Below the pieces are notes generated by a model. The model was not told the origin of the DNA. It saw only the letters and a program-made list of their open reading frames with translations, and ran no database searches. Made by a program: the position numbers and the translations under genes. Below, one piece after another: positions 45,401-54,368 of a DNA stretch of 64,000 nt. The stretch is from Chitinophagaceae bacterium (GTDB taxonomy: Bacteria > Bacteroidota > Bacteroidia > Chitinophagales > Chitinophagaceae): assembly GCA_016706055.1 (NCBI GenBank), contig JADJKL010000006.1, positions 248,001 to 312,000 on the forward strand, written 5' to 3'. Each line of letters begins with the position of its first letter. The first letter of the stretch is position 1.

Positions 45401-46135
45401 TTACAATATAATGCGGTATTCAAAAATACTTCGCTGGCAGGACAAACATGGCTTTGGGATTTTGGTGATGGTACTACATCAACCGCTTTTGAACCAGTAC
45501 ACACTTACACTGTTGCCGGACCATATGATGTTGTATTAATTGCATACAATCCAAATACATGTAATTTAACTGATACAACAGCAGCATTTACTATTAATGT
45601 ATTTGATTCGCCTACACCTGATTTTAATTTTAGCCCAGTTCCTGCAATTGAAAATACTCCTACCATATTCACTAATCTTTCTTCGCCGGATGCTGAACGT
45701 TTTAAATGGAATTTTGGTGATGGTGATACTTTATTGACAGCTTCAAGGTTACCAATACAACATCAATATAATGCAACGGGAACATTTACTGTTTGCTTAA
45801 CTGCTTACAATGCTATTGGATGTGATAGTACTGTTTGCAAAGATGTGTCTGCTATCATTGTGCCGGTAGTTGATGTGCCTAATGCTTTCACCCCACAAAG
45901 TGGAGATGCAAACAGTATCGTATATGTAAGAGGTTTTGGAATAGCTAAAATGCAATTCATAATCTGGAACCGCTGGGGGCAAAAAGTATTTGAAACCAAT
46001 AGTGTTTCGCAAGGCTGGGATGGAAAAATAAAAGGCGTTGTGCAGCCAATGGATGTATATGTGTATACATTGAGCATAGAATTTTCTGATGGCACTAAGA
46101 CAACTAAAAAAGGTGATATTACGTTAATAAGATAA
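42479..46135 (+). CDS. Large PKD-domain surface protein with type B sorting domain
   Basis: About 1218 residues. A signal/anchor segment precedes an N-terminal domain (IEFIENKGQWDSRVQYMG) typical of Bacteroidetes proteins with SBBP-type beta-propeller repeats (LGGSGDEQPHSLIVD, LGGSANDAAYVLSLD). About four PKD domains follow, each with a WDFGDG-type motif. The C-terminus (VDVPNAFTPQSGDANS to WNRWGQKVFE) is the gliding-motility/type B type IX secretion signal. Such proteins are exported by the T9SS and held at the surface, often with a SprF partner encoded next door, as here after 15 nt. The ATG at 42479 was taken; a TTG 15 nt upstream is possible. Function is probably adhesion or motility. Confidence 0.85.
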   Translation: MKRHFLTQVFNLFLVIFCYFKTKFTYLKIFIIFIAAVLAFTDLSAQGNIEFIENKGQWDSRVQYMGAVSNGAFFLRNDGGFTVLQHNAGDYANLARFLHGQRADGSAVTANDKITVRSHSWDVNFVGASPKMKAKAEKPISTYNNYFTGNDPSKWASECKIYQAVTLEEVYPNVDVRYYTNNGYLKYDIVVKPGADISKIALKYDGVEKLQLANKELVVKTSIGDMKESSPYTYQTDVNGKKEIQCKYVIKDNVVKFYVKNYDPTKTLIIDPVIVFCSFSGSTADNWGFTATYGPDGSMYGGGIVFGSGFPTSSGAYQTTYQGGGAVGIDIGIIKLSPDGSNRIYATYLGGSGDEQPHSLIVDPQGNLVVAGRSNSTNYPVLNPGGQEGIGGAYDIVVTKLNAAGNNIIGSKKIGGIGNDGVNITSTRGLTSLQRNYGDDGRSEVILDAAGNIYVASTTQSIDFPVSASAFQTASGGLQDGVLLKLTPNVGTLTFASYLGGSANDAAYVLSLDPAGNIYVAGGTESSNLPGNTAGTIGTSNHGIIDGFISVINNSGTSILRTTYIGTSAIDQIFGIQFDRLGFPYIMGQTTGNWPIQNAVYNNPAGKQFIAKLQPDLSAYVYSTAFGSGSSTPNISPIAFLVDRCENVYVSGWGGYFGSSNDFLSAGTLGLPVTPDAFKPTTDGKDLYFFVLKKDAASQLFGSFFGENNPANQGGTDHVDGGTSRFDENGVIYQAICGNCKLGSAAPVYPTTPGAWSTNNNSTNCNLTMVKIAMNLAGVASNVRSSIDGVPRDTAGCVPLTVDFVDTVGNAQSYDWDFGDGSPGVTTTTPNTSHVFASVGIFRVRLIAFDPNTCNIYDTSYVNIKVGDLKAILDFNPVKLPPCNAFQYRFDNLSLAPPSRPFGPQSFIWDFGDGSPRIVAGAAPVLHNYAGPGTYNVKLILQDTGYCNAPDSITTPLSVAANVKASFTTPATGCLQYNAVFKNTSLAGQTWLWDFGDGTTSTAFEPVHTYTVAGPYDVVLIAYNPNTCNLTDTTAAFTINVFDSPTPDFNFSPVPAIENTPTIFTNLSSPDAERFKWNFGDGDTLLTASRLPIQHQYNATGTFTVCLTAYNAIGCDSTVCKDVSAIIVPVVDVPNAFTPQSGDANSIVYVRGFGIAKMQFIIWNRWGQKVFETNSVSQGWDGKIKGVVQPMDVYVYTLSIEFSDGTKTTKKGDITLIR

Positions 46136-46150
46136 TGAGGTAATTTGAAA

Positions 46151-47200
46151 ATGAAGCAAGAAAGAAACATATTGAAACTTATTGTATTGTTTGTAGCACA
46201 AATCTTATGCATTTCTGCTTCAACACAGGATCTCCATTTTTCTCAATTCATGAACTCTCCGTTGCTTACAAATCCTGCTAATACAGGGTTCATTCCAGAT
46301 GGAGATTATCGCCTTGGAGTTAACTATCGGAACCAATGGGCTTCCATTGCTGATTTTCCCTACAAAACAATGAGTGCATTTGGAGATGTACAAACTATGC
46401 AGAACAGTGACAACACCGGATGGCTTGGTTTAGGTGGTGTTATACTAAGAGATGTTGCTGGCACAGGTGCACTTACTTCTACAAAAATTTATGGCTCAGC
46501 AGCATATCATCAAATGGTAAATGCTGGAAGTCTTGTTAGTCTTGGTTTTAATGTTGGTTGGGCCAATAAAAATATAAACACATCTAATCTTACATTCCCA
46601 TCTCAATGGAATGGAAAATTTTTTGATGTACATCAAACTGGTACAGCGCCTAAGTTGGATTACAACAATGTAAATTACCTTGATATACAAGTGGGAATGA
46701 ATTATGCCTATTTTCCCGATAGTAAAACATACCTGAATGCAGGTTTTTCTGCTATGCATGTCAACCGGCCAAGAGAATCTTTCTTTAATGAATCTCCAGG
46801 ACTTGATAATCGTATTCCTGTTCGGTACACCGGCTTTTTAAACGGAAGCTTTATGTTGAATGATAGAGTGATTGTAAATCCGAATATCTATGCGTCATTG
46901 CAGGCAAAGTCGTATGAAATTGTTGGTGGATTAAATGCACATTACAACCTTTCTGGTGATGGAGATAAAATATTAATAGCTGGGGCTTATTATAGATATA
47001 AAGATGCCATTATTCCAATGGTTGGTCTTGGTATCAACGATATCACTTTCACCTTCACTTACGATGCTACAACATCTTCTTTGAAAAACTTCAACAATAC
47101 CAGAGGAGCTTTTGAATTTTCACTAATTAAACAAGGAGTAGTAGACCGCTACAGGGGAAATCGTCGTGAATCTATGTGCCCTTCTTTTAAGAACTATTAA
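46151..47200 (+). CDS. PorP/SprF-family type IX secretion membrane protein
   Basis: The 349-residue protein has a signal peptide followed by the family opening DLHFSQFMNSPLLTNPANTGF (about 20-40) and a predicted outer-membrane beta-barrel with repeated YRNQW, YHQMVNAG and FSAMHVNRP motifs. PorP/SprF proteins help secrete or anchor large T9SS client proteins with type B C-terminal domains. The adjacent upstream PKD protein is the obvious client. A second such pair lies at 60409-64000. The first ATG of the frame, 15 nt after the PKD gene, was chosen; a TTG two codons earlier is equally in frame. Confidence 0.9.
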   Translation: MKQERNILKLIVLFVAQILCISASTQDLHFSQFMNSPLLTNPANTGFIPDGDYRLGVNYRNQWASIADFPYKTMSAFGDVQTMQNSDNTGWLGLGGVILRDVAGTGALTSTKIYGSAAYHQMVNAGSLVSLGFNVGWANKNINTSNLTFPSQWNGKFFDVHQTGTAPKLDYNNVNYLDIQVGMNYAYFPDSKTYLNAGFSAMHVNRPRESFFNESPGLDNRIPVRYTGFLNGSFMLNDRVIVNPNIYASLQAKSYEIVGGLNAHYNLSGDGDKILIAGAYYRYKDAIIPMVGLGINDITFTFTYDATTSSLKNFNNTRGAFEFSLIKQGVVDRYRGNRRESMCPSFKNY

Positions 47201-47265
47201 CCAGACTACATTTCTTTCCTTATTTATTCCGATTTTTACAGCACATTAAAAATAAATAATCAAGA

Positions 47266-48681
47266 ATGGAAGTTGCTGCTCAATCTATCATTTCTGGAAA
47301 ACATTTGCAAGCATTTAAATCCATAGTTGGGGATAGTTATGTTTTTGCTGATGAAGAAACCCTGAACAATTATGCACATGACGAAACAGAGAATCTGCAT
47401 TATCTGCCAGAGGTTGTTATTAAACCAAGAACTGCTGAAGAAATAAGTGCCATACTTAAAATTTGTAATGCAGATAGAATTCCGGTAACTCCAAGAGGAG
47501 CTGGTACTGGATTAAGTGGCGGCGCATTGCCTCATTTAGGCGGTGTGTTATTATCTATGGAAAGAATGAATTCTATTCTTGAAATTGATGAAAGAAATTT
47601 GCAGGTAACTACTGAACCAGGTGTAATAACTGAAGTGTTGCAGAATGCAGTAAAGGAGAAGAAATTATTCTATCCTCCTGATCCAAGCAGCCGCGGCTCT
47701 TGTTTTATTGGTGGCAACATTGCTGAAAACAGTGGCGGTCCAAAAGCAGTGAAGTATGGTGTAGTAAAAGATTATGTAATTAATCTCGAAGTAGTATTAC
47801 CAAGCGGCGAGATTATCTGGACAGGTTCCAATGTATTAAAAAATTCTACTGGTTATAATCTAACACAGTTGATTGTTGGTAGCGAAGGGACATTAGGAAT
47901 TGTCACCAAAATAGTTTTAAAACTAATTCCTCTTCCGGAATTTGATTTATTAATGTTGGTTCCTTTTAAAAACCTTGAAGAGGCAGGAGAAGCAGTCTCT
48001 GCTATTTTCAGAGGAGGATTTGTACCGAGTGCAATGGAACTGATGGAAATTGAATCGCTGAAGATTGTAAGCAAATTTGTTGATAGTACGGCCATACCAA
48101 TTACTGACGATACTGCTGCACATCTTATCATCGAGGTAGATGGAAATAATATGGATGTATTGATGGGTGAGATGGAAGCAATTGGGGAATTGTTAACACA
48201 ATATGACATTGGAGAAATTTATTTTGCAGACAATACACAGCAGAAAGCGGAGTTGTGGAAGCTAAGAAGAAGAGTGGCTGAAGCAGTGAAATTAATTGGT
48301 TACACCATTGAAGAAGACACGGTAGTGCCAAGAGCAGAGTTGCCAGCACTGATTAAAGGAGTGAAAGAATTGGGTAAGAAGTTTGATTTTGAAGTTGTTT
48401 GTTATGGCCATGCTGGTGATGGAAATTTGCATATACGAATTAGGAAGGAAGGAATACCAAACAGTCATGGTAACGAAGAAATGACAAAAGCGTTGCGAGA
48501 ATTATTTGTATTGGTAAAAGAGTTGGGCGGAACTATTAGCGGGGAACATGGCATAGGCTTGATACAAAAGCCCTATATGGATATCATTTTCCGAGAAGCT
48601 AATTTCAGATTAATGCGGGAAATCAAAAAAGCTTTTGATCCGAATAATATTTTAAATGCTGGGAAAATATTTGACTTATGA
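47266..48681 (+). CDS. glcD: FAD-linked glycolate/D-lactate dehydrogenase, GlcD-like
   Basis: The 471-residue protein is a GlcD-type FAD-linked 2-hydroxyacid oxidase. The N-terminal FAD-binding domain shows PRGAGTGLSGGALPHLGGV (about 80-98) and PDPSSRGSCFIGGNIAENSGG (about 140-160). The C-terminal domain shows YGHAGDGNLHIRI (about 385) and ISGEHGIGLIQKPYM (about 425). GlcD-like enzymes oxidise glycolate or D-lactate at the membrane. No glcE or glcF subunit is adjacent, so a stand-alone D-lactate or 2-hydroxyacid dehydrogenase is also possible. The stop overlaps the start of the next membrane-protein gene by 4 nt. Confidence 0.85.
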   Translation: MEVAAQSIISGKHLQAFKSIVGDSYVFADEETLNNYAHDETENLHYLPEVVIKPRTAEEISAILKICNADRIPVTPRGAGTGLSGGALPHLGGVLLSMERMNSILEIDERNLQVTTEPGVITEVLQNAVKEKKLFYPPDPSSRGSCFIGGNIAENSGGPKAVKYGVVKDYVINLEVVLPSGEIIWTGSNVLKNSTGYNLTQLIVGSEGTLGIVTKIVLKLIPLPEFDLLMLVPFKNLEEAGEAVSAIFRGGFVPSAMELMEIESLKIVSKFVDSTAIPITDDTAAHLIIEVDGNNMDVLMGEMEAIGELLTQYDIGEIYFADNTQQKAELWKLRRRVAEAVKLIGYTIEEDTVVPRAELPALIKGVKELGKKFDFEVVCYGHAGDGNLHIRIRKEGIPNSHGNEEMTKALRELFVLVKELGGTISGEHGIGLIQKPYMDIIFREANFRLMREIKKAFDPNNILNAGKIFDL

Positions 48682-49163
48682 GCGAGACTCCTGCAAATAA
48701 CTTTGCTAATGATATTAAGGCAAATAAGATTTTAGTTGCTGCTTTAATATGTGGAGTACTTATCTTTTCCATAATTGTTGCTATTCTAAACTGGATGAAT
48801 GGACCTGCTCTTGCCGGAGAAGAAGCAAAGTATAATAATATTTTTATTTATGCTGTTATCGCTGTTGGCATCATTTGTATAGCTATATCAACTTATACAT
48901 ATAATAAAGAGATGTCATCACTCAAAGGCGGCTCATTGTCTTTGATCGAGAAGTTTAGTAAGTATAGAACTATTTTAATTAAGCATATGGCAGTTTGTGA
49001 ATTTGGGGCTATATTTTCTGTAATAATTATTTTTCTTACCGGCGAGTTGAAATTATTTGCCATTACAACCCTGATTCTTGCAACGATGATGAGTAAAATG
49101 CCAACTAAGAAAAGAATAGTTGATGAGCTTGAGCTTAATTGGAATGAACAACAAGAGTTATAA
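48678..49163 (+). CDS. Small four-helix membrane protein, unknown function
   Basis: I do not recognise this 161-residue protein. It has about four hydrophobic helices (about residues 19-40, 58-78, 108-124 and 126-142), a polar N-terminus and a charged C-terminus (KKRIVDELELNWNEQQEL). Its ATG overlaps the glcD stop by four bases, so the two are translationally coupled. The function might relate to the dehydrogenase, for example as a membrane partner, but no cofactor-binding residues typical of quinone or heme sites are visible. Confidence 0.65.
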   Translation: MSETPANNFANDIKANKILVAALICGVLIFSIIVAILNWMNGPALAGEEAKYNNIFIYAVIAVGIICIAISTYTYNKEMSSLKGGSLSLIEKFSKYRTILIKHMAVCEFGAIFSVIIIFLTGELKLFAITTLILATMMSKMPTKKRIVDELELNWNEQQEL

Positions 49164-49183
49164 GTAATAAATAAATTCGTTAT

Positions 49184-49819
49184 ATGAAAAAAATATTTTT
49201 TAGTGTAGCATTAGTTGTCGTATCGGCAGTATTATTTGCACAAGACAAAGAGGATGAAGACAAAGGATTTAAAAAGGAAAACCTATTCACTGGAGGAAGT
49301 GTGACCTTGTCTTTCTTCAATGGCTCAACTATTATTGGTGCCAATCCGATTTTTGGATATAAGCTTGCTGATTTTGTAGATGCCGGAATTGTTACAAATT
49401 TTATTTCTACAAGCCAAAGAGACTACCTTGAGTTTGATGACAAAGTAAAGCAAACCGTCTATGGCGGTGGAGTATTTACAAGACTTTACCCTGTCAATTT
49501 CTTATTTCTACAGGGACAATTTGAACATAATTTTATAAACCTCAAATACACTCCTGCCAGTTCAAGTTATCTTCCTTATAAAGAAACAAAAGATGTCAAT
49601 TCTTTTTTGGTGGGTGGTGGCTATTGTCAGGGACGTCAACCCGGATCTAATACATTTTACTATGTAGCAATACTATTTGATGTTATAAAGAATGAAAATT
49701 CTCCCTATGTGAATGTAGCGGTTGATCCTAATACTAATAGAACTAGTGTTAGAGCAGCTCCATTGATCAGAGCTGGTTTCAATATTGGCTTGTTTGAAGG
49801 CCGGAACAGAGGGAGATAA
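49184..49819 (+). CDS. Putative outer-membrane beta-barrel protein
   Basis: The 211-residue product has a clean signal peptide (MKKIFFSVALVVVSAVLFAQ, cut after AQ) and a mature part of short alternating beta-strands rich in Gly and aromatic residues (YGGGVFTRLYPVNFLFLQGQFEHNFI). It ends IRAGFNIGLFEG, as expected for a small outer-membrane barrel. No enzymatic motif is seen. It starts 20 nt after the four-helix membrane protein and ends exactly where the convergent LOG-family gene ends, with no spacer. Function unknown. Confidence 0.65.
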   Translation: MKKIFFSVALVVVSAVLFAQDKEDEDKGFKKENLFTGGSVTLSFFNGSTIIGANPIFGYKLADFVDAGIVTNFISTSQRDYLEFDDKVKQTVYGGGVFTRLYPVNFLFLQGQFEHNFINLKYTPASSSYLPYKETKDVNSFLVGGGYCQGRQPGSNTFYYVAILFDVIKNENSPYVNVAVDPNTNRTSVRAAPLIRAGFNIGLFEGRNRGR

Positions 49820-50359
49820 TCAACTTATATATTTAAGTAGATCAGCAGGATTATCAATAATGGTAATCCTTTTTTCTGCTTCTTCATATAGAAAGCCTTC
49901 TTTTTTCATTTGTTGAATATGATATATAAGATGATTATAGAAGCCGCCTGAATTAAGAATATAAATTTCTTTGTCATGTATGGTTAGCTGGTTCCAGGTT
50001 ACAATTTCAAATAGCTCATCCAGTGTGCCAAAGCCACCGGGCAATATAAGTGCCGCATCACATAAGCTATAAATAATCTTTTTTCGTTCATGCATATCGT
50101 TGCTGATGACAAGCTCAGTAATGCCACGATGCTGCACTTCCCATTCCAGCAATATTTTAGGAATCACTCCCTTTACTTCTCCATTATTCTCCATTGCAGC
50201 ATCAGCTCCAACTCCCATCAGGCCTGCACTGCCACCGCCATATATTAGTTTTATTTTGTGTTTTGCAAGTAACTCACCTAATTCTGCGGCATGTTTTGCG
50301 AATAATGGATTCTTTCCTGGCTTTGATCCACAAAAAACAGCAAGTGATTTTATTGGCAT
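49820..50359 (-). CDS. LOG-family nucleotide-processing protein
   Basis: The 179-residue protein belongs to the LOG/TIGR00730 Rossmann family (formerly annotated lysine decarboxylase). It opens with AVFCGSKPGKNP (about 7-18), has GGGSAGLMGVGADAAM (about 41-56), and carries the signature PGGFGTLDELFEIVTW (about 106-121). Characterised members release a nucleobase from its 5'-monophosphate (cytokinin riboside phosphoribohydrolase or PpnN-like activity). The substrate here is unknown. The full length fits short-form LOG proteins. A TTTG/TCCCTTTG promoter pair lies just upstream of the start on the minus strand. Confidence 0.9.
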   Translation of the reverse strand: MPIKSLAVFCGSKPGKNPLFAKHAAELGELLAKHKIKLIYGGGSAGLMGVGADAAMENNGEVKGVIPKILLEWEVQHRGITELVISNDMHERKKIIYSLCDAALILPGGFGTLDELFEIVTWNQLTIHDKEIYILNSGGFYNHLIYHIQQMKKEGFLYEEAEKRITIIDNPADLLKYIS

Positions 50360-50376
50360 ATTAAATAAAATTGAGG

Positions 50377-50407
50377 CAAAGGGAATATAAAATTCTTTAT
50401 CTTCAAA
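50377..50407 (-). promoter_or_regulatory. Promoter of the LOG-family gene
   Basis: On the minus strand TTTG (50407-50404) is followed after 19 nt by TCCCTTTG (50384-50377), one mismatch from TAnnTTTG. It lies 17 nt before the start codon at 50359. Confidence 0.45.
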
Positions 50408-50474
50408 AATTCTTATGCAAGCTTAATCTTGCACTACTAGCAAGGTAAAAATTTAATAATAGAAAAAAGAAACT

Positions 50475-52004
50475 ATGTCTGCACAATTATTATTGATTTT
50501 CGTAATAGGTTATTTTGCTATTCTATTAACAGTGGCATGGTACACTTCTCGCAATTCTAATAACGATTCATTTTTTATCGGCAACCGTAATAGTAACTGG
50601 ATGTTGGTGGCATTTGGAATGATTGGTACTTCTTTGTCGGGTGTAACTTTTGTAAGTGTGCCGGGAACACCAGGCGATTTTTCTGGAGATGTGTTTAAGG
50701 GTTTTGGATATTTTCAGGTGGTAATCGGATACTTTCTAGGCTATTTTGTAGTTGCATTTGTTTTGTTGCCATTATACTACAGGCTCAATCTTACATCTAT
50801 ATATGATTATCTGAAACAACGCTTTGGCTTTTTCTCTTATAAAACCGGTTCGCTTTTCTTTATCTTATCTAGAACGATAGGAGCTACGGCCCGACTGTAT
50901 CTGGTTATAAATGTATTGCAGATTTTTATCCTTGACCGTATGGGAGTTTCATTTACAGTAACAACCTGTATTATTTTACTGATGGTGCTGTTATATACAT
51001 TCGAAGGCGGCGTAAAAACCATTGTTTATACAGATACGTTGCAAACTTCTTTTATGCTGATAGGACTGATTGTGTGTGTTATCTATATTCTTTCAAATCT
51101 CAATCTTAATATCGGTTCAGCGATGGAATCATTAAGTTTAAAAGGTTATACCAATATTTTTAATATGGATCCTGGCAGTAAAGGTTATTTTATAAAACAG
51201 ATAATCGGTGGAGCTTTTATTGCCATAGCCATGACGGGGCTTGATCAGGAAATGATGCAGAAAAATATCAGTGTGAAGAACCTGAAAGACTCTCAAAAGA
51301 ACATGATGACTTTTAGTACCGTTATTGTGATCGTTAACTTCCTCTTTCTTTTATTAGGAGGATTATTGTATTTGTATATTCTCCAGAATGGCGGTGTTTA
51401 CCAAGGAAATACACTGGTATTAAACGGAGTAAATGTAATTGGGGATGATTTGTTTCCAACTGTTGCATTGCAATTTCTGCCGCAGGCAGTTAGCATTATA
51501 TTTATTATTGGTTTAATCTCTGCTCTTTTTCCAAGTGCTGATGGTGCATTAACAGCACTTACCTCTTCGTTTTGTATTGATATGCTTGGTTTGAAAAGGA
51601 GAAATGACTGGAGTGAAAAGAAACAGAAACGAATTAGGCTGTTGGTGCATTTTTCATTTACGGTAATATTTTTTCTCTGCATCGTTGTATTTAAGGCCAT
51701 TAATAATAAATCAATTATCTACGTAATTCTTGATCTGGCTGGCTATACCTATGGGCCTTTGCTCGGATTATTTTCTTTTGGTATTCTGACAAAAAGAAAA
51801 GTAAAGGATGGTCTGACTGTTACCATTATTTGTTTGCTGGCGCCAGTACTAACTTATCTTTTAAGGGAGTATTCGGCAAGATTGCTTGGTGGCTACGAGA
51901 TAGGTATAGAATTGCTTATCATAAACGGGCTGCTTACATTCTTAGGATTGTGGCTTATTTCAAAAAAAACGGTGTCGCCTAATCCGGCACTACGAGCAGT
52001 ATAA
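50475..52004 (+). CDS. Sodium:solute symporter (SSS family)
   Basis: The 509-residue integral membrane protein has about 13 helices and SSS-family features. These include NSNNDSFFIGNRNSNWMLVAFGMIGTS near the N-terminus (Na+-site helix), the long loop with TYEGGV-like sequence (LLYTFEGGVKTIVYTDTLQ, about 172-190), and AITGLDQEMMQKNIS-like sequence (about 250-265). SSS carriers import sugars, acids or amino acids with Na+. There is no neighbouring catabolic gene to suggest a substrate. Members of this type in Bacteroidetes are often labelled sialic acid or sugar transporters, which I cannot confirm. Confidence 0.85.
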   Translation: MSAQLLLIFVIGYFAILLTVAWYTSRNSNNDSFFIGNRNSNWMLVAFGMIGTSLSGVTFVSVPGTPGDFSGDVFKGFGYFQVVIGYFLGYFVVAFVLLPLYYRLNLTSIYDYLKQRFGFFSYKTGSLFFILSRTIGATARLYLVINVLQIFILDRMGVSFTVTTCIILLMVLLYTFEGGVKTIVYTDTLQTSFMLIGLIVCVIYILSNLNLNIGSAMESLSLKGYTNIFNMDPGSKGYFIKQIIGGAFIAIAMTGLDQEMMQKNISVKNLKDSQKNMMTFSTVIVIVNFLFLLLGGLLYLYILQNGGVYQGNTLVLNGVNVIGDDLFPTVALQFLPQAVSIIFIIGLISALFPSADGALTALTSSFCIDMLGLKRRNDWSEKKQKRIRLLVHFSFTVIFFLCIVVFKAINNKSIIYVILDLAGYTYGPLLGLFSFGILTKRKVKDGLTVTIICLLAPVLTYLLREYSARLLGGYEIGIELLIINGLLTFLGLWLISKKTVSPNPALRAV

Positions 52005-52010
52005 GTAGTT

Positions 52011-52018
52011 TATCTTTG
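52011..52018 (+). promoter_or_regulatory. -7 promoter element of the O-methyltransferase gene
   Basis: TATCTTTG is an exact match to TAnnTTTG, 6 nt after the symporter stop and 17 nt before the GTG start at 52035. Confidence 0.45.
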
Positions 52019-52034
52019 CTGAAAATTATTCTCA

Positions 52035-52703
52035 GTGGAATTAATTCATCCATCAGTGCAAGCATATGCTGAAACCTTTTCTTCGGTAGAAGATATATTG
52101 TTGAAAGAAGTAAATGACTTTACAATACAACAACATGCTGAATCCAATATGCTCAGCGGTCATTTACAAGGTAAAGTGCTTGAAATGATAAGTTGTATGA
52201 TAAGACCAAGAAGAGTTCTTGAAATAGGAACTTTTACCGGGTACAGTGCACTTTGTCTGGCAAAAGGACTTGCAAATGATGGCGAACTCCATACAATCGA
52301 ATTAAGAGAAAAAGATGCGGTGCAGGCAAGGTCTTTTTTTGATCGTTCTTTATATGCTGATCAGATAATTTCTCATACTGGAAATGCGTTAACGATTATT
52401 CCTCAGTTAAATGAAATATGGGATTTAGTGTTTATTGATGCGGACAAACCAGCCTATATTGAATATTTTAACCTCGTTTTACCCAGGTTACGAAAAAACG
52501 GTTTTATTTTAGCAGATAATATTTTCTTTCATGGACAGGTGTTAGAAGAAAATATAAAGGCCCGTCCGAACGGCTCATCCGGGCGGAGAAAAAGTGCCAT
52601 TGGAATAAAAGCCTTTAATGAATTTATTAAAGATAGAACTGATATTGAAAAAGTAGTATTAACCATCCGTGATGGTTTATACCTGATTCGAAAATTGAAT
52701 TGA
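52035..52703 (+). CDS. SAM-dependent O-methyltransferase
   Basis: The 222-residue protein is an O-methyltransferase family 3 (caffeoyl-CoA/catechol O-methyltransferase-like) enzyme. The SAM-binding motif is RRVLEIGTFTGYSALCLAKGL (about 60-80), then HTIELRE (about 93-99). The metal-site aspartates appear in LVFIDADKPAYIEYF (about 132-146) and ILADNIFFHGQV (about 160). It starts with GTG at 52035, because no ATG precedes the conserved N-terminal helix, and a -7 box stands just upstream. Substrate unknown; bacterial members often methylate catechols or 16S/23S-independent small molecules. Confidence 0.88.
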   Translation: MELIHPSVQAYAETFSSVEDILLKEVNDFTIQQHAESNMLSGHLQGKVLEMISCMIRPRRVLEIGTFTGYSALCLAKGLANDGELHTIELREKDAVQARSFFDRSLYADQIISHTGNALTIIPQLNEIWDLVFIDADKPAYIEYFNLVLPRLRKNGFILADNIFFHGQVLEENIKARPNGSSGRRKSAIGIKAFNEFIKDRTDIEKVVLTIRDGLYLIRKLN

Positions 52704-52710
52704 TATATCT

Positions 52711-53761
52711 ATGCAGAAATTAAAATATCTTTTCGTTATTGTATTTGCACTGACTGCAATCAGTGCTACTGCTCAAAAGCAGGATAAAGTAGCGGACTAT
52801 ATTAACCAATACAAAGAGCTGGCAATAGCTGAAATGCAACGTACTGGTGTTCCCGCATCTATTACACTGGCACAAGGAATTCATGAGTCGGGTGCAGGAG
52901 GTAGCCAACTTGCAATGGCTTCCAACAATCATTTTGGTATTAAATGTAAATCCAATTGGACAGGTGAATCAGTAAAACATGATGATGACGCAGAAGGAGA
53001 GTGTTTTCGTAAGTATCCTTCCTCAGAAGATTCATATAAAGACCATTCAGATTTTTTGAAAAATGGTCAACGCTATGCTTTTTTATTTTCTCTTGACCCT
53101 ACAGATTATCAAGGCTGGGCAAACGGATTGAAAAAAGCTGGGTATGCCACCAATCCAAAATATCCGCAGGTATTAATAAAACTGGTAGAGGATTATCAGC
53201 TACAGGACTATACTTTGATTGCAATGGGAAAATTGTCATCTGGCAATGAAGAAACAGAAATTGTAAAAGAAGAAATAAAAACAAAAGTAATACCGAACAA
53301 AACTGTAGAAGTAGAGCCTGAAACGGTGAAGGTGGAGGTTGAATCATCTCCTGCATTTCCCGAAGGAGAATTTAAGATAAATGGAAACAGAGTTGTTTTT
53401 GTAAAAAAAGGACTTCTTTTTATCAATTGCAAAGCAACATAGTATTGACCTTTCAAGACTTTTTGAGTTTAACGATATGAATGCTTCTATTGAATCTGAA
53501 AAAGATCAATTGATATATATTCAAAGGAAAAGAAAGACAGGGAACGAGGATTTCCATTTAATAAAAGTTGGCGAAACCTTACATGATATAGCTCAGTCAC
53601 AAGCTATCCGCTTAGAAAGTTTGCAAGAGCTAAATTGGCTGAAAAAAAAGGACATCCCGGCTGTTGGTGAAAAGTTGAGTCTAAAATCAAAAGCGGACAG
53701 TATGCCAAAGCTGGCTTTAAGAGAAAAGTATTCAATAAATACAGTTAATAAAAGTAAATAA
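52711..53761 (+). CDS. Glucosaminidase (peptidoglycan hydrolase) with LysM, frameshifted
   Basis: Two frames yield one protein of about 349 residues. A signal peptide (ATAQ, about 21) precedes a mannosyl-glycoprotein endo-beta-N-acetylglucosaminidase-type domain (about 30-165) with the catalytic glutamate in GIHESGAGGSQLA (about 54) and NNHFGIKCK. After an acidic linker come LysM-like regions: SIAKQHSIDLSRLFEFND and KVGETLHDIAQSQAIRLESL. It probably cleaves or binds peptidoglycan in the periplasm. One extra G at 53410-53411, after a run of seven A, breaks the frame; removing it gives V-F-V-K-K-D-F-F-L-S-I-A-K-Q-H. The second frame alone has no plausible start. Confidence 0.83.
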
Positions 53762-53781
53762 GCATCTAACCAGGAACTGCT

Positions 53782-54315
53782 ATGGCAATAATAAAAGTAC
53801 ACGACAAGTCTTTTGATATATATCTTCCCGAAGAAAAAATTCAACAACGTATAAAAGAACTGGCCGCAGATATAAACAGGGACTATAAAGGCAAGAGACC
53901 TTTGTTTATTGCTATATTAAACGGCTCATTCATGTTTGCATCCGATCTTTTCAAGTATTTAAATATTGAAGCAGAAATATGTTTTATAAAACTGGCATCT
54001 TATAAAGGCATGAAATCTTCAGGTAATGTGGTTACTTCTATTGGGCTGGAAGATGATCTGTTTGGTAAAGAGGTAATAATTGTTGAAGATATTGTTGATA
54101 CAGGTAAAACCTTACATAATTTTTTGCCTAAGCTAATTCATCAGCAACCTAAATCTATGAAGATTGCTACGCTGCTTCATAAACCCGACGCAACGGAGTT
54201 TCCGTTGCAATTGGATTATGTTGGTTTTGATATTCCAAACAAGTTTGTGGTGGGCTATGGCCTTGATTATGATGGTTTAGGGAGAAATTTAAAGGAGATT
54301 TACCAAGTTGTTTGA
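53782..54315 (+). CDS. hpt: Hypoxanthine phosphoribosyltransferase
   Basis: The 177-residue protein is a type I phosphoribosyltransferase for purine salvage (hypoxanthine, often also guanine, to IMP/GMP using PRPP). The PRPP-binding motif EVIIVEDIVDTGKTL (about 95-109) is complete, with the catalytic aspartate. Other landmarks are IAILNGSFMFASDL (about 45-58), a flexible-loop segment LASYKGMKSSGNV (about 71-83) and the purine-binding FDIPNKFVVGYGLDYDG (about 150-166). It starts 20 nt after the glucosaminidase. Confidence 0.93.
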   Translation: MAIIKVHDKSFDIYLPEEKIQQRIKELAADINRDYKGKRPLFIAILNGSFMFASDLFKYLNIEAEICFIKLASYKGMKSSGNVVTSIGLEDDLFGKEVIIVEDIVDTGKTLHNFLPKLIHQQPKSMKIATLLHKPDATEFPLQLDYVGFDIPNKFVVGYGLDYDGLGRNLKEIYQVV

Positions 54316-54368
54316 TTTACTAGTTGCTCTGCTTCTTTTTTTGTACTTTATCGGACTAAAATCAAATT

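Noticed and set aside
50428..50444. Small hairpin CTTGC/GCAAG before the Na+ symporter
   Set aside because: A five-base stem with a 7-nt loop is too weak to call.
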